From: Scatomorpha sp964345235
GTDB lineage: Bacteria; Bacillota; Clostridia; Oscillospirales; Oscillospiraceae
NCBI GenBank assembly: GCA_964345235.1
Contig: CAYFQE010000010.1
Coordinates: forward strand, 1 to 45,655
Length of the DNA stretch: 45,655 nucleotides
Direction of reading: 5' to 3'
Below are positions 1 to 8,489 of the stretch, piece after piece. The number at the start of each line of letters is the position of its first letter. Positions within the stretch are counted from its first letter, which is position 1. Below the pieces are notes generated by a model. It made no database searches and had not been told where the DNA came from. It worked only from the letters and a program-made list of their open reading frames with translations. The position numbers and the translations under genes were made by a program.

Positions 1-76
1 GGATATTCTTTCGGAGGGAACTATATTATAATAGGTAAAATTTAAGCAGAACATATATTAAATCAATCAGAATAAT

Positions 77-114
77 AAACAGCGATTAGAAAAATAAAAA
101 TCTAATCGCTGTTT
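77..114. terminator. Perfect 14-bp inverted repeat, probable intrinsic terminator
   Basis: AAACAGCGATTAGA (77-90) pairs perfectly with TCTAATCGCTGTTT (101-114) across a 10-nt A-rich loop. The arms end in A/T runs on both sides, so it could terminate transcription from either direction. It may close a gene lying to the left of the window or serve mutL, whose stop codon is about 220 bp away on the minus strand. Confidence 0.6.
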
Positions 115-137
115 ATTACACAAAACATGAGGAAACA

Positions 138-215
138 ATGCAAGACAAGCAAAGAAGAATTAAGCTCAGAGAAATGGAACACGAAAGCAACGAAAAAAAT
201 AATAAAGATGATTAA
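138..215 (+). CDS. Possible 25-residue charged small ORF
   Basis: An ATG at 138 follows a GAGGA sequence (129-133) at 4-nt spacing and opens 25 codons rich in Lys, Arg, Glu, Asn and Asp, ending at TAA 213-215. It has no hydrophobic segment and resembles no family I know. It follows directly after the hairpin at 77-114. It may be a chance ORF or the remnant of a larger gene; its only support is the ribosome site and the codon run. Confidence 0.2.
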   Translation: MQDKQRRIKLREMEHESNEKNNKDD

Positions 216-268
216 AAAGTCCTTGACAAGTAGCAACAAAGTGGAACAGTTCTGACAAGTAGTATTAT

Positions 269-304
269 CTAACTTAATCTTTTTAATTCACTTATTTTTT
301 TCAT
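269..304 (-). pseudogene. Eleven-codon ORF behind a strong RBS, likely gene remnant
   Basis: On the minus strand, just after the mutL stop, AGGAGGGGG sits a few bases before an ATG at 304. This opens MKKISELKRLS and stops at TAG (269-271); the frame stays open again beyond the stop. Such a good ribosome site before so short a frame suggests either a leader peptide or the 5' end of a gene that has decayed. I favour a remnant. Confidence 0.25.
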
Positions 305-331
305 TTCCCCCTCCTAAATAAATTAGCACTA

Positions 332-2179
332 TTATACAATCCTGTCGAAAAGCTTGTCGAGCTCATTTCTCGAATAAGAGAAGACAACGGGCCTTCCATG
401 CGGGCAGCAGCGAATCTCTCCCGAGAGAACTTTTTTGCAAAGCTCCAAAAGCTCTTCCGGCTCGGCGGAATCTCCCGCCTTAAGGGCAGCCCTGCACGCC
501 ACTGTTTTAAGCCGCTCTTCCTGCTTTTTATCGCCCGCATCGCGAAGAGAGCGCACTCCGCTCAAAAGCTCCTCCAAAAGAGGCTGTGCCTCCGATGCCG
601 AAATGCCTCTCGGAACAGCTCTTACAATAAAGGTCGAGGGGCCGAAGTCGTCAATCTCAAAGCCCAATTTTTCGAGCTCTTTTCGCTCGTCGTTGAGCCT
701 TATTGAACTCTCTTCGTCAAGGCTTATAATCTGCGGCGAAAGGAGAGCCTGAGCCGGAGGCGCATTCCTCTGCTCTAAGAGCGCATTAAAAATGATCCTC
801 TCGTGCACCGCATGCTTGTCTATGACATAGAGCCTGTCTTCATATTCGCAAAGTATATATAGGCTAAGCGCCTCGCCTATAATCCTCGGCGGCTCTGAAA
901 GAAGCTCTTTCTCGGGAGCTTTTTCCGCAAAGGCCGTATATTCCGCTTGCGGCTCTTTTAAAACCGCGGCAGGGCTTTCTGGTTTTTTCAGCTCATCTTT
1001 TTTAAATAAAGTCTCGTCGTATAAAAGCTTGTAGAGCTCCTTGTTGGCCTCCGACTGAACAGCCCTCGGCTCGAATTCGGCGGGAGATTTAGAAGATTTT
1101 GGGGAGGGGCGAGAAAGTGCGGGAGCCTGTGTTTCAAGAGCCGATTCCGCCAAATTTGATAAAGCCGGAGCTTCAGCTATGGGCGAGCCCTCGGGTTTCG
1201 AGAGCGCCGTTAAAACCGAGTAGTAAACCGCATCAAAAACTTCTTTTTCGTTCGAGAAGCGGACTTCCGTTTTTTGCGGGTGGACATTTACATCTATCTG
1301 CGAAAGCTTAATGTCTAGGTAGAGCACGGCGGCGGGGTAGCGCCCTTTTAGTATGCTGTTTTTATATGCGCCCTCGAGAGCCGAGAGCATGAGGGCCGAG
1401 CGCACAAAGCGGCCGTTTATAAAGAAATACTGCAGGGCTCTGTTGCCTCTTGCCTTGTGCGGCTTCGAAACAAAGCCTCGAACTTTTATATTTTCATAGT
1501 CCGATTCCACACTTATGAGGTCAAAGCTGAGCTCTCTGCCTAAAACAGCATAGATGCAGTTTAATATATCGCCGTCGCCGGGAGTTACAAATTCCTGAAC
1601 GCCGTCTTTAATAAACTTAACCGAAATTTCGGGGTGCGAGAGTGCAATGTTCGAGGCCGCCTTTTTGCACGATGCCGCCTCGGCTCTGTCGCTTTTTAAA
1701 AACTTGAGCCTTGCGGGCGTGTTATAGAAAATGCCCTTAACAACCACGGTGGTGCCCAGCGGGCCGCCGCCCTCGTGAAAATCGGTGATTTCTCCTGCCT
1801 TGAGCTTAAGGCTCGTCATCTTATTCGAGCCCGCTTCGCGGGTGTAGAGCTCGAGCTCCGAAACCGCGGCTATCGAAGAGAGAGCCTCGCCTCTAAAGCC
1901 CAGGGTGCCGATGGCTTCGAGCCCGCGCTCGTCATAAAGCTTGCTTGTGGCGTGGCGGAAAAAGGCGTTGGCGGCATCCTCGGCGCTCATGCCGCAACCG
2001 TCGTCGGTGATGCGAATCAGCTCGCGCCCGCCAGACCTAATCTCAACGCTTATGTTCTTTGCTCCGGCATCTATTGAGTTTTCCATCAGCTCTTTAATTA
2101 CGGAAGCGGGGCGTTCAACAACCTCGCCCGCCGCGATGAGATCTGCCAGATATGGGGATAAAAGCTTAATTTTTCCCAA
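332..2179 (-). CDS. mutL: DNA mismatch repair protein MutL
   Basis: MutL couples mismatch recognition by MutS to strand incision and removal. The 615-residue product has the N-terminal GHKL ATPase: ENSIDAGA, the ITDDGCGM loop and GFRGEALSSIAAVS. A linker of roughly 100 residues follows, then the C-terminal dimerisation/endonuclease domain. The nuclease metal motif reads DKHAVHERIIFN. The usual form is DQHAxxERxxxxE, so Gln is Lys and the last Glu is Asn; the downstream ACR (ACRAAL) and CPHGRP motifs are intact. The start is TTG at 2179, behind AAGGAG at 9-nt spacing. The gene is divergent from miaB-mutS instead of following mutS, and miaA, often its neighbour, lies about 20 kb away. Identification is secure; whether the nuclease is active is less certain. 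Confidence 0.97.
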   Translation of the reverse strand: MGKIKLLSPYLADLIAAGEVVERPASVIKELMENSIDAGAKNISVEIRSGGRELIRITDDGCGMSAEDAANAFFRHATSKLYDERGLEAIGTLGFRGEALSSIAAVSELELYTREAGSNKMTSLKLKAGEITDFHEGGGPLGTTVVVKGIFYNTPARLKFLKSDRAEAASCKKAASNIALSHPEISVKFIKDGVQEFVTPGDGDILNCIYAVLGRELSFDLISVESDYENIKVRGFVSKPHKARGNRALQYFFINGRFVRSALMLSALEGAYKNSILKGRYPAAVLYLDIKLSQIDVNVHPQKTEVRFSNEKEVFDAVYYSVLTALSKPEGSPIAEAPALSNLAESALETQAPALSRPSPKSSKSPAEFEPRAVQSEANKELYKLLYDETLFKKDELKKPESPAAVLKEPQAEYTAFAEKAPEKELLSEPPRIIGEALSLYILCEYEDRLYVIDKHAVHERIIFNALLEQRNAPPAQALLSPQIISLDEESSIRLNDERKELEKLGFEIDDFGPSTFIVRAVPRGISASEAQPLLEELLSGVRSLRDAGDKKQEERLKTVACRAALKAGDSAEPEELLELCKKVLSGEIRCCPHGRPVVFSYSRNELDKLFDRIV

Positions 2180-2214
2180 TTTGCCACACTCCTTCTAAGG
2201 CTTTGCCTTTCTTT

Positions 2215-2243
2215 ATTATAGAGCAGAACGATTGAACTTTCCA
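2215..2243 (-). promoter_or_regulatory. Probable mutL promoter
   Basis: On the minus strand TGGAAA (2243-2238) and TATAAT (2220-2215) are separated by 17 nt, about 35 bp upstream of the mutL TTG. The -10 is perfect and the -35 is weak. It overlaps the divergent miaB promoter, so the two genes may compete for polymerase. Confidence 0.45.
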
Positions 2244-2260
2244 GCTTAAGATGCTAAAAT
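2232..2260 (+). promoter_or_regulatory. Probable miaB-mutS promoter
   Basis: TTGAAC (2232-2237) and TAAAAT (2255-2260) are spaced by 17 nt and lie 33 bp before the miaB ATG. This is a good match to a vegetative sigma-A promoter. It overlaps the -35 of the divergent mutL promoter. Confidence 0.6.
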
Positions 2261-2293
2261 AATATGTTAAACCTGGGATAAAGGACGGGACGA

Positions 2294-3706
2294 ATGGAAA
2301 GAGTTCGTATAGAAATATCGGGCGATAAAATAGAAAAGCAAAAACAGCTTGCCGAGAACATAGGAAAGAGCTTTAGTGCCGAGGGGAAACACCCAAAGGC
2401 CGTTATACGCACCTTCGGCTGTCAGCAAAACGAGGCCGACAGCGAAATGCTCCGAGGATATTTGGAGCTGATGGGCTACACTCTCACGGAAGACGAGAAC
2501 AGCGCCGACCTTATTCTTATAAACACCTGCGCCATCAGAGAGAACGCCGAGCTTCGTGTGTTCGGGCATCTGGGGGCGCTTACGCATGCAAAAAAGGCAA
2601 ACCCCGATATGATGATAGCCCTTTGCGGCTGCATGGCAAGGCAGAAGCATGTTGCCGAAAAGGTTAAAAAATCCTACAGACATGTAAATCTCATATTCGG
2701 CCCTCAGGAGCTCTGGCGCTTCCCCGAGCTCTATTTAAGAGCCAAGGAAAGGCCTAAAAAGCTCGTTTGCAGCTTAGACGGAGTCGATGCCGTGGCGGAA
2801 GAACTGCCGAGAGCGAGGGACGGCGGCGTTAAGGCTTTTTTGCCCATAATGTACGGCTGCAACAATTACTGCACCTACTGCGTTGTGCCCTATCTAAGAG
2901 GCCCCGAGCGTTCGCGCCGACACGAGATGATAATGAAGGAAGCCGAAAGGCTTCTCGGCGAGGGAGTAAAAGACATAACTCTCCTCGGGCAGAATGTAAA
3001 CTCATACGGGCGCGGTCTTAAAGAAGAGAGAACTTTTGCGGGCCTTATAAGAGATATAGATTCTCTCCCGGGCGATTTTTGGCTCCGTTTCATGACGAGC
3101 CATCCCAAGGATGCGGGAGAAGAGCTATTTAAAGCCATGGCCGAGAGCCGACACTGCGCAAACCACCTACACCTTCCGGTGCAGGCGGGGTCGAATAGGG
3201 TTTTAAAGGCGATGAACCGCCACTACACAAGGGAAGAATACCTCGAAAAGGTTAAATTAGCGAGAAAATATATGCCCGATTTGGTTCTCACAACCGATAT
3301 CATAGTCGGTTTTCCGGGCGAGAGTGAAGAGGAGTTTTCAGAAACTCTCAGCCTTATAGAAGAGGTTCGCTTCGATGCCATGTTCACATTCATATTCTCG
3401 CCTCGCGAGAACACGCTTGCGGCCAAGATGGAAGACCCCTTCACAGCCGAGGAAAAGCAGGAGAGATTCATGCGCCTTTTGGATGTTCAAAACCGAATTT
3501 CCAAGGAAAAGCACGAGGAATATATCGGTAAAGATATAGAAGTTTTGGTAGACGGTGTCGAAGAAGACGGCGAAACCCTGAGCTCCCGAACTTCCGGCGG
3601 CAGACTTGCGCACCTTAAAGGCGATAAAAACGCTGTTGGACAGTTCAGAAAGGCCCGCATAGAACGCGCGAGCACTTGGGCGCTCTTCGGCTCGCTTATA
3701 GATTAG
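2294..3706 (+). CDS. miaB: tRNA-2-methylthio-N6-dimethylallyladenosine synthase MiaB
   Basis: MiaB is a radical-SAM methylthiotransferase that turns i6A37 of tRNAs into ms2i6A37, using two 4Fe-4S clusters. The 470-residue protein has all three parts. The N-terminal UPF0004 domain carries the auxiliary-cluster cysteines (TFGCQQNEAD, NTCAIRE, CGCMARQ). The radical-SAM core has CxxxCxxC within YGCNNYCTYCVVPYLRG. A C-terminal TRAM domain begins at about residue 400. The ATG at 2294 follows an AGGACGGGACG ribosome site. It is the first gene of a unit with mutS, which starts 9 bp after its stop. Its substrate is made by MiaA, encoded here at 22756-23712. Confidence 0.97.
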   Translation: MERVRIEISGDKIEKQKQLAENIGKSFSAEGKHPKAVIRTFGCQQNEADSEMLRGYLELMGYTLTEDENSADLILINTCAIRENAELRVFGHLGALTHAKKANPDMMIALCGCMARQKHVAEKVKKSYRHVNLIFGPQELWRFPELYLRAKERPKKLVCSLDGVDAVAEELPRARDGGVKAFLPIMYGCNNYCTYCVVPYLRGPERSRRHEMIMKEAERLLGEGVKDITLLGQNVNSYGRGLKEERTFAGLIRDIDSLPGDFWLRFMTSHPKDAGEELFKAMAESRHCANHLHLPVQAGSNRVLKAMNRHYTREEYLEKVKLARKYMPDLVLTTDIIVGFPGESEEEFSETLSLIEEVRFDAMFTFIFSPRENTLAAKMEDPFTAEEKQERFMRLLDVQNRISKEKHEEYIGKDIEVLVDGVEEDGETLSSRTSGGRLAHLKGDKNAVGQFRKARIERASTWALFGSLID

Positions 3707-3715
3707 GAGAAAAGC

Positions 3716-6313
3716 GTGAAAAAACTAACTCCGATGAAAAGACAATATCTCGAGATAAAGAGAGAGCACCCCGATGCGCTTCTCTTCTTCAGGCTTGGGG
3801 ATTTTTATGAGCTCTTCGACGAGGACGCGATAGTTGCCTCGCGCGAGCTGGAGATTACCCTCACAACCCGCGACAGGGGAGTGCCCGAGGAACAGCAGAC
3901 TCCGATGTGCGGAGTGCCCTTCCACTCTGTGGAGCCCTATATTGCAAAGCTCATAGAAAAGGGCTATAAGGTGGCCGTCTGTGAGCAGACCGAGGACCCG
4001 AAGCTTGCCAAGGGCATAGTGCAAAGAGAAGTGATACGCACAATAAGCGCCGGAACTCTCATCGAAGACGGCATGCTCACCGAGGGGAAAAACAACTATC
4101 TCGCCGCCCTTTTGCAAGAAGAAGAGAGCTTGGAGATGGCGGTCTGCGAGTTTTCGAGGGGCGAATTTCTGCTCTACAGCTTCAAAAAAGACGAGGTACA
4201 AAGCCTTATAAACACAATAGTTGCTCTCGCCCCGAGCGAGCTTTTGCTCCACCCTTCGGCGCTAGAGCAGGAAACACTCAGAGAATTTATAAAAACGCAG
4301 AGCATATATTGCAGTCTTAGAGATAAAAACCCCGGCAAAGACGCCGAGCGCGCCTTTTTCGAGCATTTTTCCGATAAAGATGATTTAGGAGAGAGGAAAA
4401 AAGCTCTGCCTCAGGCCTCTTTGAGGGCGGCCTTACTACTCACCGACTATATAATCGAAACTCAAAAAAGTCTTCCCAAAACTCTGGAGTTTCCAAAACT
4501 TGTGGACAAAAGTCTGTATATGGAACTCGGGTTTGAAGCCAGAAGAGCTTTGGAGCTCACCGAGAGCATGAGCCGCGAGAAGGGCGCAAAACCTCTTTTA
4601 AAAGTGCTCGACAGAACGCAGACGGCAATGGGAAAGCGCCTGTTCAGAACTTGGGTCGAGCGCCCGCTGCTCGATGTTCTGCTCATAACCGAGCGGCAAA
4701 ACGCCGTGGAAGAGCTCTACAAAGAGAGCAGAATCCGCGAGGAGCTGAGGCTCGCGCTTAAAGACATATCGGACTTGGAGCGTCTTACAACAAGAATAAA
4801 TATGAAGAGCGCAGGCCCGAATGACCTTTTGGCTCTCTCGAGAAGCTCCGAACCCATAGCCCGCATAAAGACACTGAGTCAAGGACTCAGCGCAAGGCGG
4901 CTCAGAGAAATCAGTCTTTTGAGCGACCTTAGTGAGATTGCCGAACTTGTGGAGCGCAGCATAGACGAAAACGCGCCAAACAACTTAAGAGACGGAGGAG
5001 TTATAAAAAAAGGCTATTCCGAAGAGGTCGACAGGCTCCGCGGAATAAAGCAAAACAGCACGAAACTGCTCAGAGATTTGGAGCAGAGAGAGCGCGAAAA
5101 ACTGGGAATCAAAAAGCTGAAGCTCGGCTACAACAGGGTTTTCGGCTACTACATCGACATACCCAACAGCGCAAGAGACAAAGAACTGCCCGAGGAATAT
5201 ATAAGAAAACAGACTCTGGTATCCTCCGAGCGCTATTTCACGCCCGAACTCAAAGAGCTCGAGGGCGAGATACTCGGTGCCTCCGAAAGAGTTCTGGCAT
5301 TGGAGCAGGAGCTCTTTGCGGGTCTTCTCAACAAAATATCCGAGCACACCGAAGAGATAATCGATACGGCGGGGAAGATTGCCATGCTCGATTCGCTCTG
5401 CTCTTTGGCGGCAGTTGCGACTGAGAACGGCTATGTCCGCCCGCAGGTAGAGCTGAACACGGGCATATATATAAGAGAGGGCAGACACCCCGTTGTCGAG
5501 CTCGCGCTCGAGGACGAGATTTTCGTGCCCAACGATGTAAATTTGAATAAAACAAGCCGCCTTGCCCTTATAACGGGGCCTAATATGGCGGGTAAGTCCA
5601 CATATATGCGAATGACGGCGCTCATTGTTTTGATGGCGCAGATGGGCTCATTCGTGCCCGCGGCCGAGTGCAGGATCGGCATTGTCGATAGGGTGTTCAC
5701 AAGAATAGGCGCTTCCGACGATATAACGAGGGGCAAGTCCACCTTTATGGTCGAGATGAGCGAGGTTGCCGAGATACTCGAAAACGCCAGCGAAAGAAGT
5801 CTGCTCATTTTAGACGAGGTCGGCAGGGGCACTTCCACCTACGACGGAATGGCGATAGCCAGAGCGCTCATAGAGCACTGCGCCGAAAGGCGCAAACTCG
5901 GCGCTCTCACCATGTTTTCCACACACTATCACGAGCTCACGGCCCTTGAGGGCAAGGTCGAGGGGCTAAAAAACTACTCTCTCAGAGCGATAAAAGAGGG
6001 CGGCAAGCTCCGCTTTATGCGCAGAGTCATAGAGGGACCGGCCGACGAGAGCTACGGCATCGAGGTTGCAAAGCTCGCGGGTGTTCGCGAATCGCTCATA
6101 AGAAGCGCAAAAAAATATCTCGAAGAGCTCGAGAGCGGCTCGTTCAGAGAAGAAGCGCAGGGAAGCTCGTTTAATGAAGATGCCCAGCTTTCGCTCACGG
6201 ATTTGAGAGAGCGAAAACTCATAGATAAACTCAAAATTTTGGAGCTCGATAAAATGACGCCTTTAGAGGCCCTGAATGTCCTTTCGGAGCTTAAAAAGGA
6301 GGCGGAGTTTTAG
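3716..6313 (+). CDS. mutS: DNA mismatch repair protein MutS
   Basis: MutS recognises mismatches and small loops and recruits MutL. The 865-residue length is normal for MutS1. The mismatch-reading Phe-x-Glu is in GDFYELF near residue 30. The connector, core and clamp domains follow, and the C-terminal ATPase has Walker A GPNMAGKST, LLILDEVGRGTSTYDG (Walker B and signature) and the FSTHYHEL switch. A C-terminal helix segment ends in LEALNVLSELKKEA-type sequence, typical of MutS1 tetramerisation tails. It starts at GTG 3716 behind TAGGAGAAA, 9 bp after miaB, and so is co-transcribed with it. Nothing essential is missing. Confidence 0.98.
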   Translation: MKKLTPMKRQYLEIKREHPDALLFFRLGDFYELFDEDAIVASRELEITLTTRDRGVPEEQQTPMCGVPFHSVEPYIAKLIEKGYKVAVCEQTEDPKLAKGIVQREVIRTISAGTLIEDGMLTEGKNNYLAALLQEEESLEMAVCEFSRGEFLLYSFKKDEVQSLINTIVALAPSELLLHPSALEQETLREFIKTQSIYCSLRDKNPGKDAERAFFEHFSDKDDLGERKKALPQASLRAALLLTDYIIETQKSLPKTLEFPKLVDKSLYMELGFEARRALELTESMSREKGAKPLLKVLDRTQTAMGKRLFRTWVERPLLDVLLITERQNAVEELYKESRIREELRLALKDISDLERLTTRINMKSAGPNDLLALSRSSEPIARIKTLSQGLSARRLREISLLSDLSEIAELVERSIDENAPNNLRDGGVIKKGYSEEVDRLRGIKQNSTKLLRDLEQREREKLGIKKLKLGYNRVFGYYIDIPNSARDKELPEEYIRKQTLVSSERYFTPELKELEGEILGASERVLALEQELFAGLLNKISEHTEEIIDTAGKIAMLDSLCSLAAVATENGYVRPQVELNTGIYIREGRHPVVELALEDEIFVPNDVNLNKTSRLALITGPNMAGKSTYMRMTALIVLMAQMGSFVPAAECRIGIVDRVFTRIGASDDITRGKSTFMVEMSEVAEILENASERSLLILDEVGRGTSTYDGMAIARALIEHCAERRKLGALTMFSTHYHELTALEGKVEGLKNYSLRAIKEGGKLRFMRRVIEGPADESYGIEVAKLAGVRESLIRSAKKYLEELESGSFREEAQGSSFNEDAQLSLTDLRERKLIDKLKILELDKMTPLEALNVLSELKKEAEF

Positions 6314-7057
6314 TTGAATATGGAGGAAAACAGAAGAGAGTTACCCCGGGCATCGGAATTTAAAGACACAATGACAAGGGGAACAAGAATAAGCCTTGTA
6401 ATAGCAATTATTATCTTCTCTGCCGTCCTGCCCGTAGTTTTATATATATTATCCGAAAAGACATCTTTTTTGGGATCTCTCGGAGAGGTCGAATTAAACC
6501 TCATAAGCGGCGCCGCCACACTGCTCGGAATTTTTTTCTTGGGCTACAACTACCTAAAAGACCAGTTCGAGAGTATAAGAGGCAATGCATTACTTATACT
6601 TCGCTACATAATTCTCGCCCTGCTTTTAAAATTTGCCTTGGAGCTTATAGTTCAGGCTGTATTCTTTTTTCTGAATCTAGAGATTACAAGCACCGAAAAC
6701 AACGAGGCGATTTTGGAGCTCAGCCGCAACAATTTCACAAAAATGCTCGGACTCACCGTTATAGTAGCGCCGATAGTCGAGGAAGTCTTTTTCAGAGGAT
6801 GTCTGTTCGGCGGGCTATATAAATACGGCAGGGTGCTCGCCTATGTCGTTTCGGTTCTCTGCTTTTCGCTTTTACATGTGGCGGGCTTTATGGTAATGGA
6901 TTTCAGCCTCTCGCAGATTGCTCAGCTTATTTTGTATGTGCCCGCCTCGGTGGCGCTTGCTTACTGCTATGAGAAAAGCGGCAACATCTGGGCAAACATA
7001 GTTATGCATTCGGGGATAAATGCCCTTGCGATGTTTGTCCTTAACAAATTGGCCTAA
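6314..7057 (+). CDS. CPBP family intramembrane glutamic protease
   Basis: This 247-residue multi-pass protein belongs to the CPBP/Abi (CAAX-protease and bacteriocin-processing) family. The three signature elements are present: EEVFFRG (EExxxR) at about residues 156-162, FSLLHV (FxxxH) near 195, and the late NIVMHSGINAL segment with His and Asn. Six or more hydrophobic helices are visible. TTG 6314 immediately follows the mutS stop, with AAAGGAGGCGG upstream; ATG 6320 is a possible alternative. Family members act in prenyl-protein processing, peptide self-immunity or unknown proteolysis; the substrate cannot be told here. The next gene begins about 50 bp later, so transcription probably continues. 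Confidence 0.9.
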   Translation: MNMEENRRELPRASEFKDTMTRGTRISLVIAIIIFSAVLPVVLYILSEKTSFLGSLGEVELNLISGAATLLGIFFLGYNYLKDQFESIRGNALLILRYIILALLLKFALELIVQAVFFFLNLEITSTENNEAILELSRNNFTKMLGLTVIVAPIVEEVFFRGCLFGGLYKYGRVLAYVVSVLCFSLLHVAGFMVMDFSLSQIAQLILYVPASVALAYCYEKSGNIWANIVMHSGINALAMFVLNKLA

Positions 7058-7109
7058 AAACACCGGAAAAAGATTGGAGCGCGTAAGCTCGGAAAGGGGA
7101 ATAGAGGCC

Positions 7110-8084
7110 GTGAATAAAAAAGCAAAAGGCGCAATTGTAATTCCTTGCTACAACGAGGAAGAAGCGTTGCCTATCTCCGCGCCGATTATAAGAGATAAAC
7201 TTCTGAGCCTCATAGAAAGAGGCCTAATTTCGGACGAGAGCAGAGTGATTTTCGTAAACGACGGAAGCCGCGACAGAACTTGGGAAATTATAGAGGACTT
7301 TTCCAAGGCGGACTCTCACATAGAGGGAATAGCCCTCAGCCGCAATCAGGGACACCAAAATGCCCTTTTGGCAGGTCTTATGGAGGAGAGGGAAAACTTC
7401 GATTTTCTAATATCCATGGACGCAGACCTGCAGGACGATATAGATGCCGTTGACCGCATGATAGAAGAGTATTACAAAGGAGCGGACTTGGTTCTCGGCG
7501 TTAGAGCTTCGAGAGAGACCGACAGCGCCTTTAAGAGAGGCAGCGCCGAACTCTTCTATAAGATTCTCCACAAGCTTGGAGCCGAAACCGTGTATAACCA
7601 CGCCGATTTCAGGCTTATGAGCCGAAAGGCTCTCAGCGCGCTCTCGGAATTTGAGGAGGTAAACCTCTATTTAAGGGGTCTTATCCCGCTTCTCGGAATG
7701 CGCTGTGTTACGGTGCCTTACGAGAGGAAAGAGAGGGTGGCGGGCGAGACGCACTATCCGCTCGGCAAAATGATAGCCCTCGCCAAAAACGGCATCACCA
7801 GCCTTTCGATGAAGCCGCTCACGTTTATCACGAATATAGGAATTTTTGTGGCTGTTTTGAGCTTTATCGGGGTGCTCTGGGCGGTTACGATGACGCTTCT
7901 CAACAGGACTGTCCCCGGCTGGGCCTCCACAACCGCAATTATCTGCTTTATAAGCGGTGTGCAGCTCATATCTCTGGGAGTTATCGGGGAATACATCGGC
8001 AAGATGTATATGGAGACAAAACGCCGCCCGCGCTATATAGTCTATGAAAAAACCAAAGATAAAAGTGAGAATTGGGAATCTTGA
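7110..8084 (+). CDS. GtrB/DPM1-like glycosyltransferase, family 2
   Basis: The protein is a GT2 enzyme that probably loads a sugar onto undecaprenyl phosphate at the inner face of the membrane. The GT-A core has IVIPCYNEEEALP, FVNDGSRDRTW and the metal-binding DADLQDD. It ends in two transmembrane helices (FITNIGIFVAVLSFIG and the IICFISGVQLISLGVIGEYI region), as in GtrB/YkcC-type bactoprenol glucosyltransferases. I start it at GTG 7110, behind AAAGGGGA, giving 324 residues. The frame is open back to 7020, but that part overlaps the protease gene and is not GT-like. Its flippase partner is not adjacent; the GtrA domain at 14199-15269 is one possible partner type. The sugar is unknown. Confidence 0.9.
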   Translation: MNKKAKGAIVIPCYNEEEALPISAPIIRDKLLSLIERGLISDESRVIFVNDGSRDRTWEIIEDFSKADSHIEGIALSRNQGHQNALLAGLMEERENFDFLISMDADLQDDIDAVDRMIEEYYKGADLVLGVRASRETDSAFKRGSAELFYKILHKLGAETVYNHADFRLMSRKALSALSEFEEVNLYLRGLIPLLGMRCVTVPYERKERVAGETHYPLGKMIALAKNGITSLSMKPLTFITNIGIFVAVLSFIGVLWAVTMTLLNRTVPGWASTTAIICFISGVQLISLGVIGEYIGKMYMETKRRPRYIVYEKTKDKSENWES

Positions 8085-8126
8085 AAAAGGACACAGTTAA
8101 AAAACTCTATTTTAAAAGCTAAAATG

Positions 8127-8182
8127 GCTCCACTGTGTAAGGGGAGCTGTCAAAAAACCGATAGGTTTTTGACTGAGGGGTT
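8127..8182 (+). repeat. Dispersed double-hairpin repeat, copy R1
   Basis: The copy reads as a first hairpin around CTCCACTGTGTAAGGGGAG, then GTCAAAAAACC-GATA-GGTTTTTGAC as the second hairpin, then TGAGGGG. The frame of conserved bases (GTGTAAGGGGAG, then a hairpin, then GAGGGG) matches the other copies, but the second stem is AT-rich here instead of the usual CACGGCGTAAGCCGTG. Confidence 0.65.
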
Positions 8183-8188
8183 GTTTTG

Positions 8189-8227
8189 CGGCAGTAATTA
8201 TTCGTAAAATCATAGGGATTACTGCCG
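8189..8227. repeat. 10-bp stem hairpin next to repeat R1
   Basis: CGGCAGTAAT (8189-8198) pairs perfectly with ATTACTGCCG (8218-8227) across a 19-nt loop. No U-tract follows, so it is a poor terminator. It begins 6 bp after repeat R1 and may be part of a longer composite element. Confidence 0.55.
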
Positions 8228-8286
8228 ACTTAATAACGCAATAGCTTTTCAAATAAACATGCAACTCAATATATTTATATTTAAAA

Positions 8287-8335
8287 CCCTCCCGTCACGG
8301 TTTACGCCGCGCCACCATCCCTTACGCAGGGCGGG
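8287..8335 (-). repeat. Dispersed double-hairpin repeat, copy R2 (inverted)
   Basis: Read on the minus strand: CCGCCCTGCGTAAGGG, then GGTGGCGCGGCGTAAACCGTG, then ACGGGAGGG. This is the same two-hairpin design as copies R3, R5 and R6 near 34 kb, here in the opposite orientation to R1. Confidence 0.7.
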
Positions 8336-8444
8336 CATTGGCTTATCTTAAATTTTTGGCTTTAATGATTTTACAGAAGATACCTATGAAGAAGGGATTA
8401 ATGAGCAATGTCGGAATTTAAAGCTAAAAGCGAAAATTAGATAT

Positions 8445-8482
8445 AAAAAAGAGCGGTGCAAAACTAACGCTTTACAACGCTC
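8445..8482 (-). terminator. Second (distal) terminator of hsp20
   Basis: On the minus strand GAGCGTTG (8482-8475) pairs with CACCGCTC (8458-8451) with one mismatch. Six Ts follow (8450-8445). It backs up the closer terminator at 8490-8523. Confidence 0.65.
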
Positions 8483-8489
8483 CATATTT

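Larger units (their letters stand above)
1..331. other. Intergenic stretch downstream of mutL, left window edge
   Basis: No gene of normal size is visible. The stretch is AT-rich and contains a perfect 14-bp stem hairpin (77-114), a possible 25-codon plus-strand ORF (138-215), an 11-codon minus-strand ORF behind a strong Shine-Dalgarno sequence (269-304), and a 10-bp direct repeat TGACAAGTAG at 224-233 and 253-262. These look like the worn remains of an older locus. What lies to the left is outside the window. Confidence 0.6.

Noticed and set aside
223..280. Possible promoters (TTGACA at 223, CTGACA at 252) facing the 3' end of mutL
   Set aside because: The first has no -10 at the right distance and the second only TAATCT; no gene lies downstream on the plus strand.
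7020..7109. N-terminal extension of the GtrB-like glycosyltransferase
   Set aside because: The first 30 codons overlap the protease gene in another frame and are not GT-like; GTG 7110 has a good ribosome site and begins just before the conserved core.
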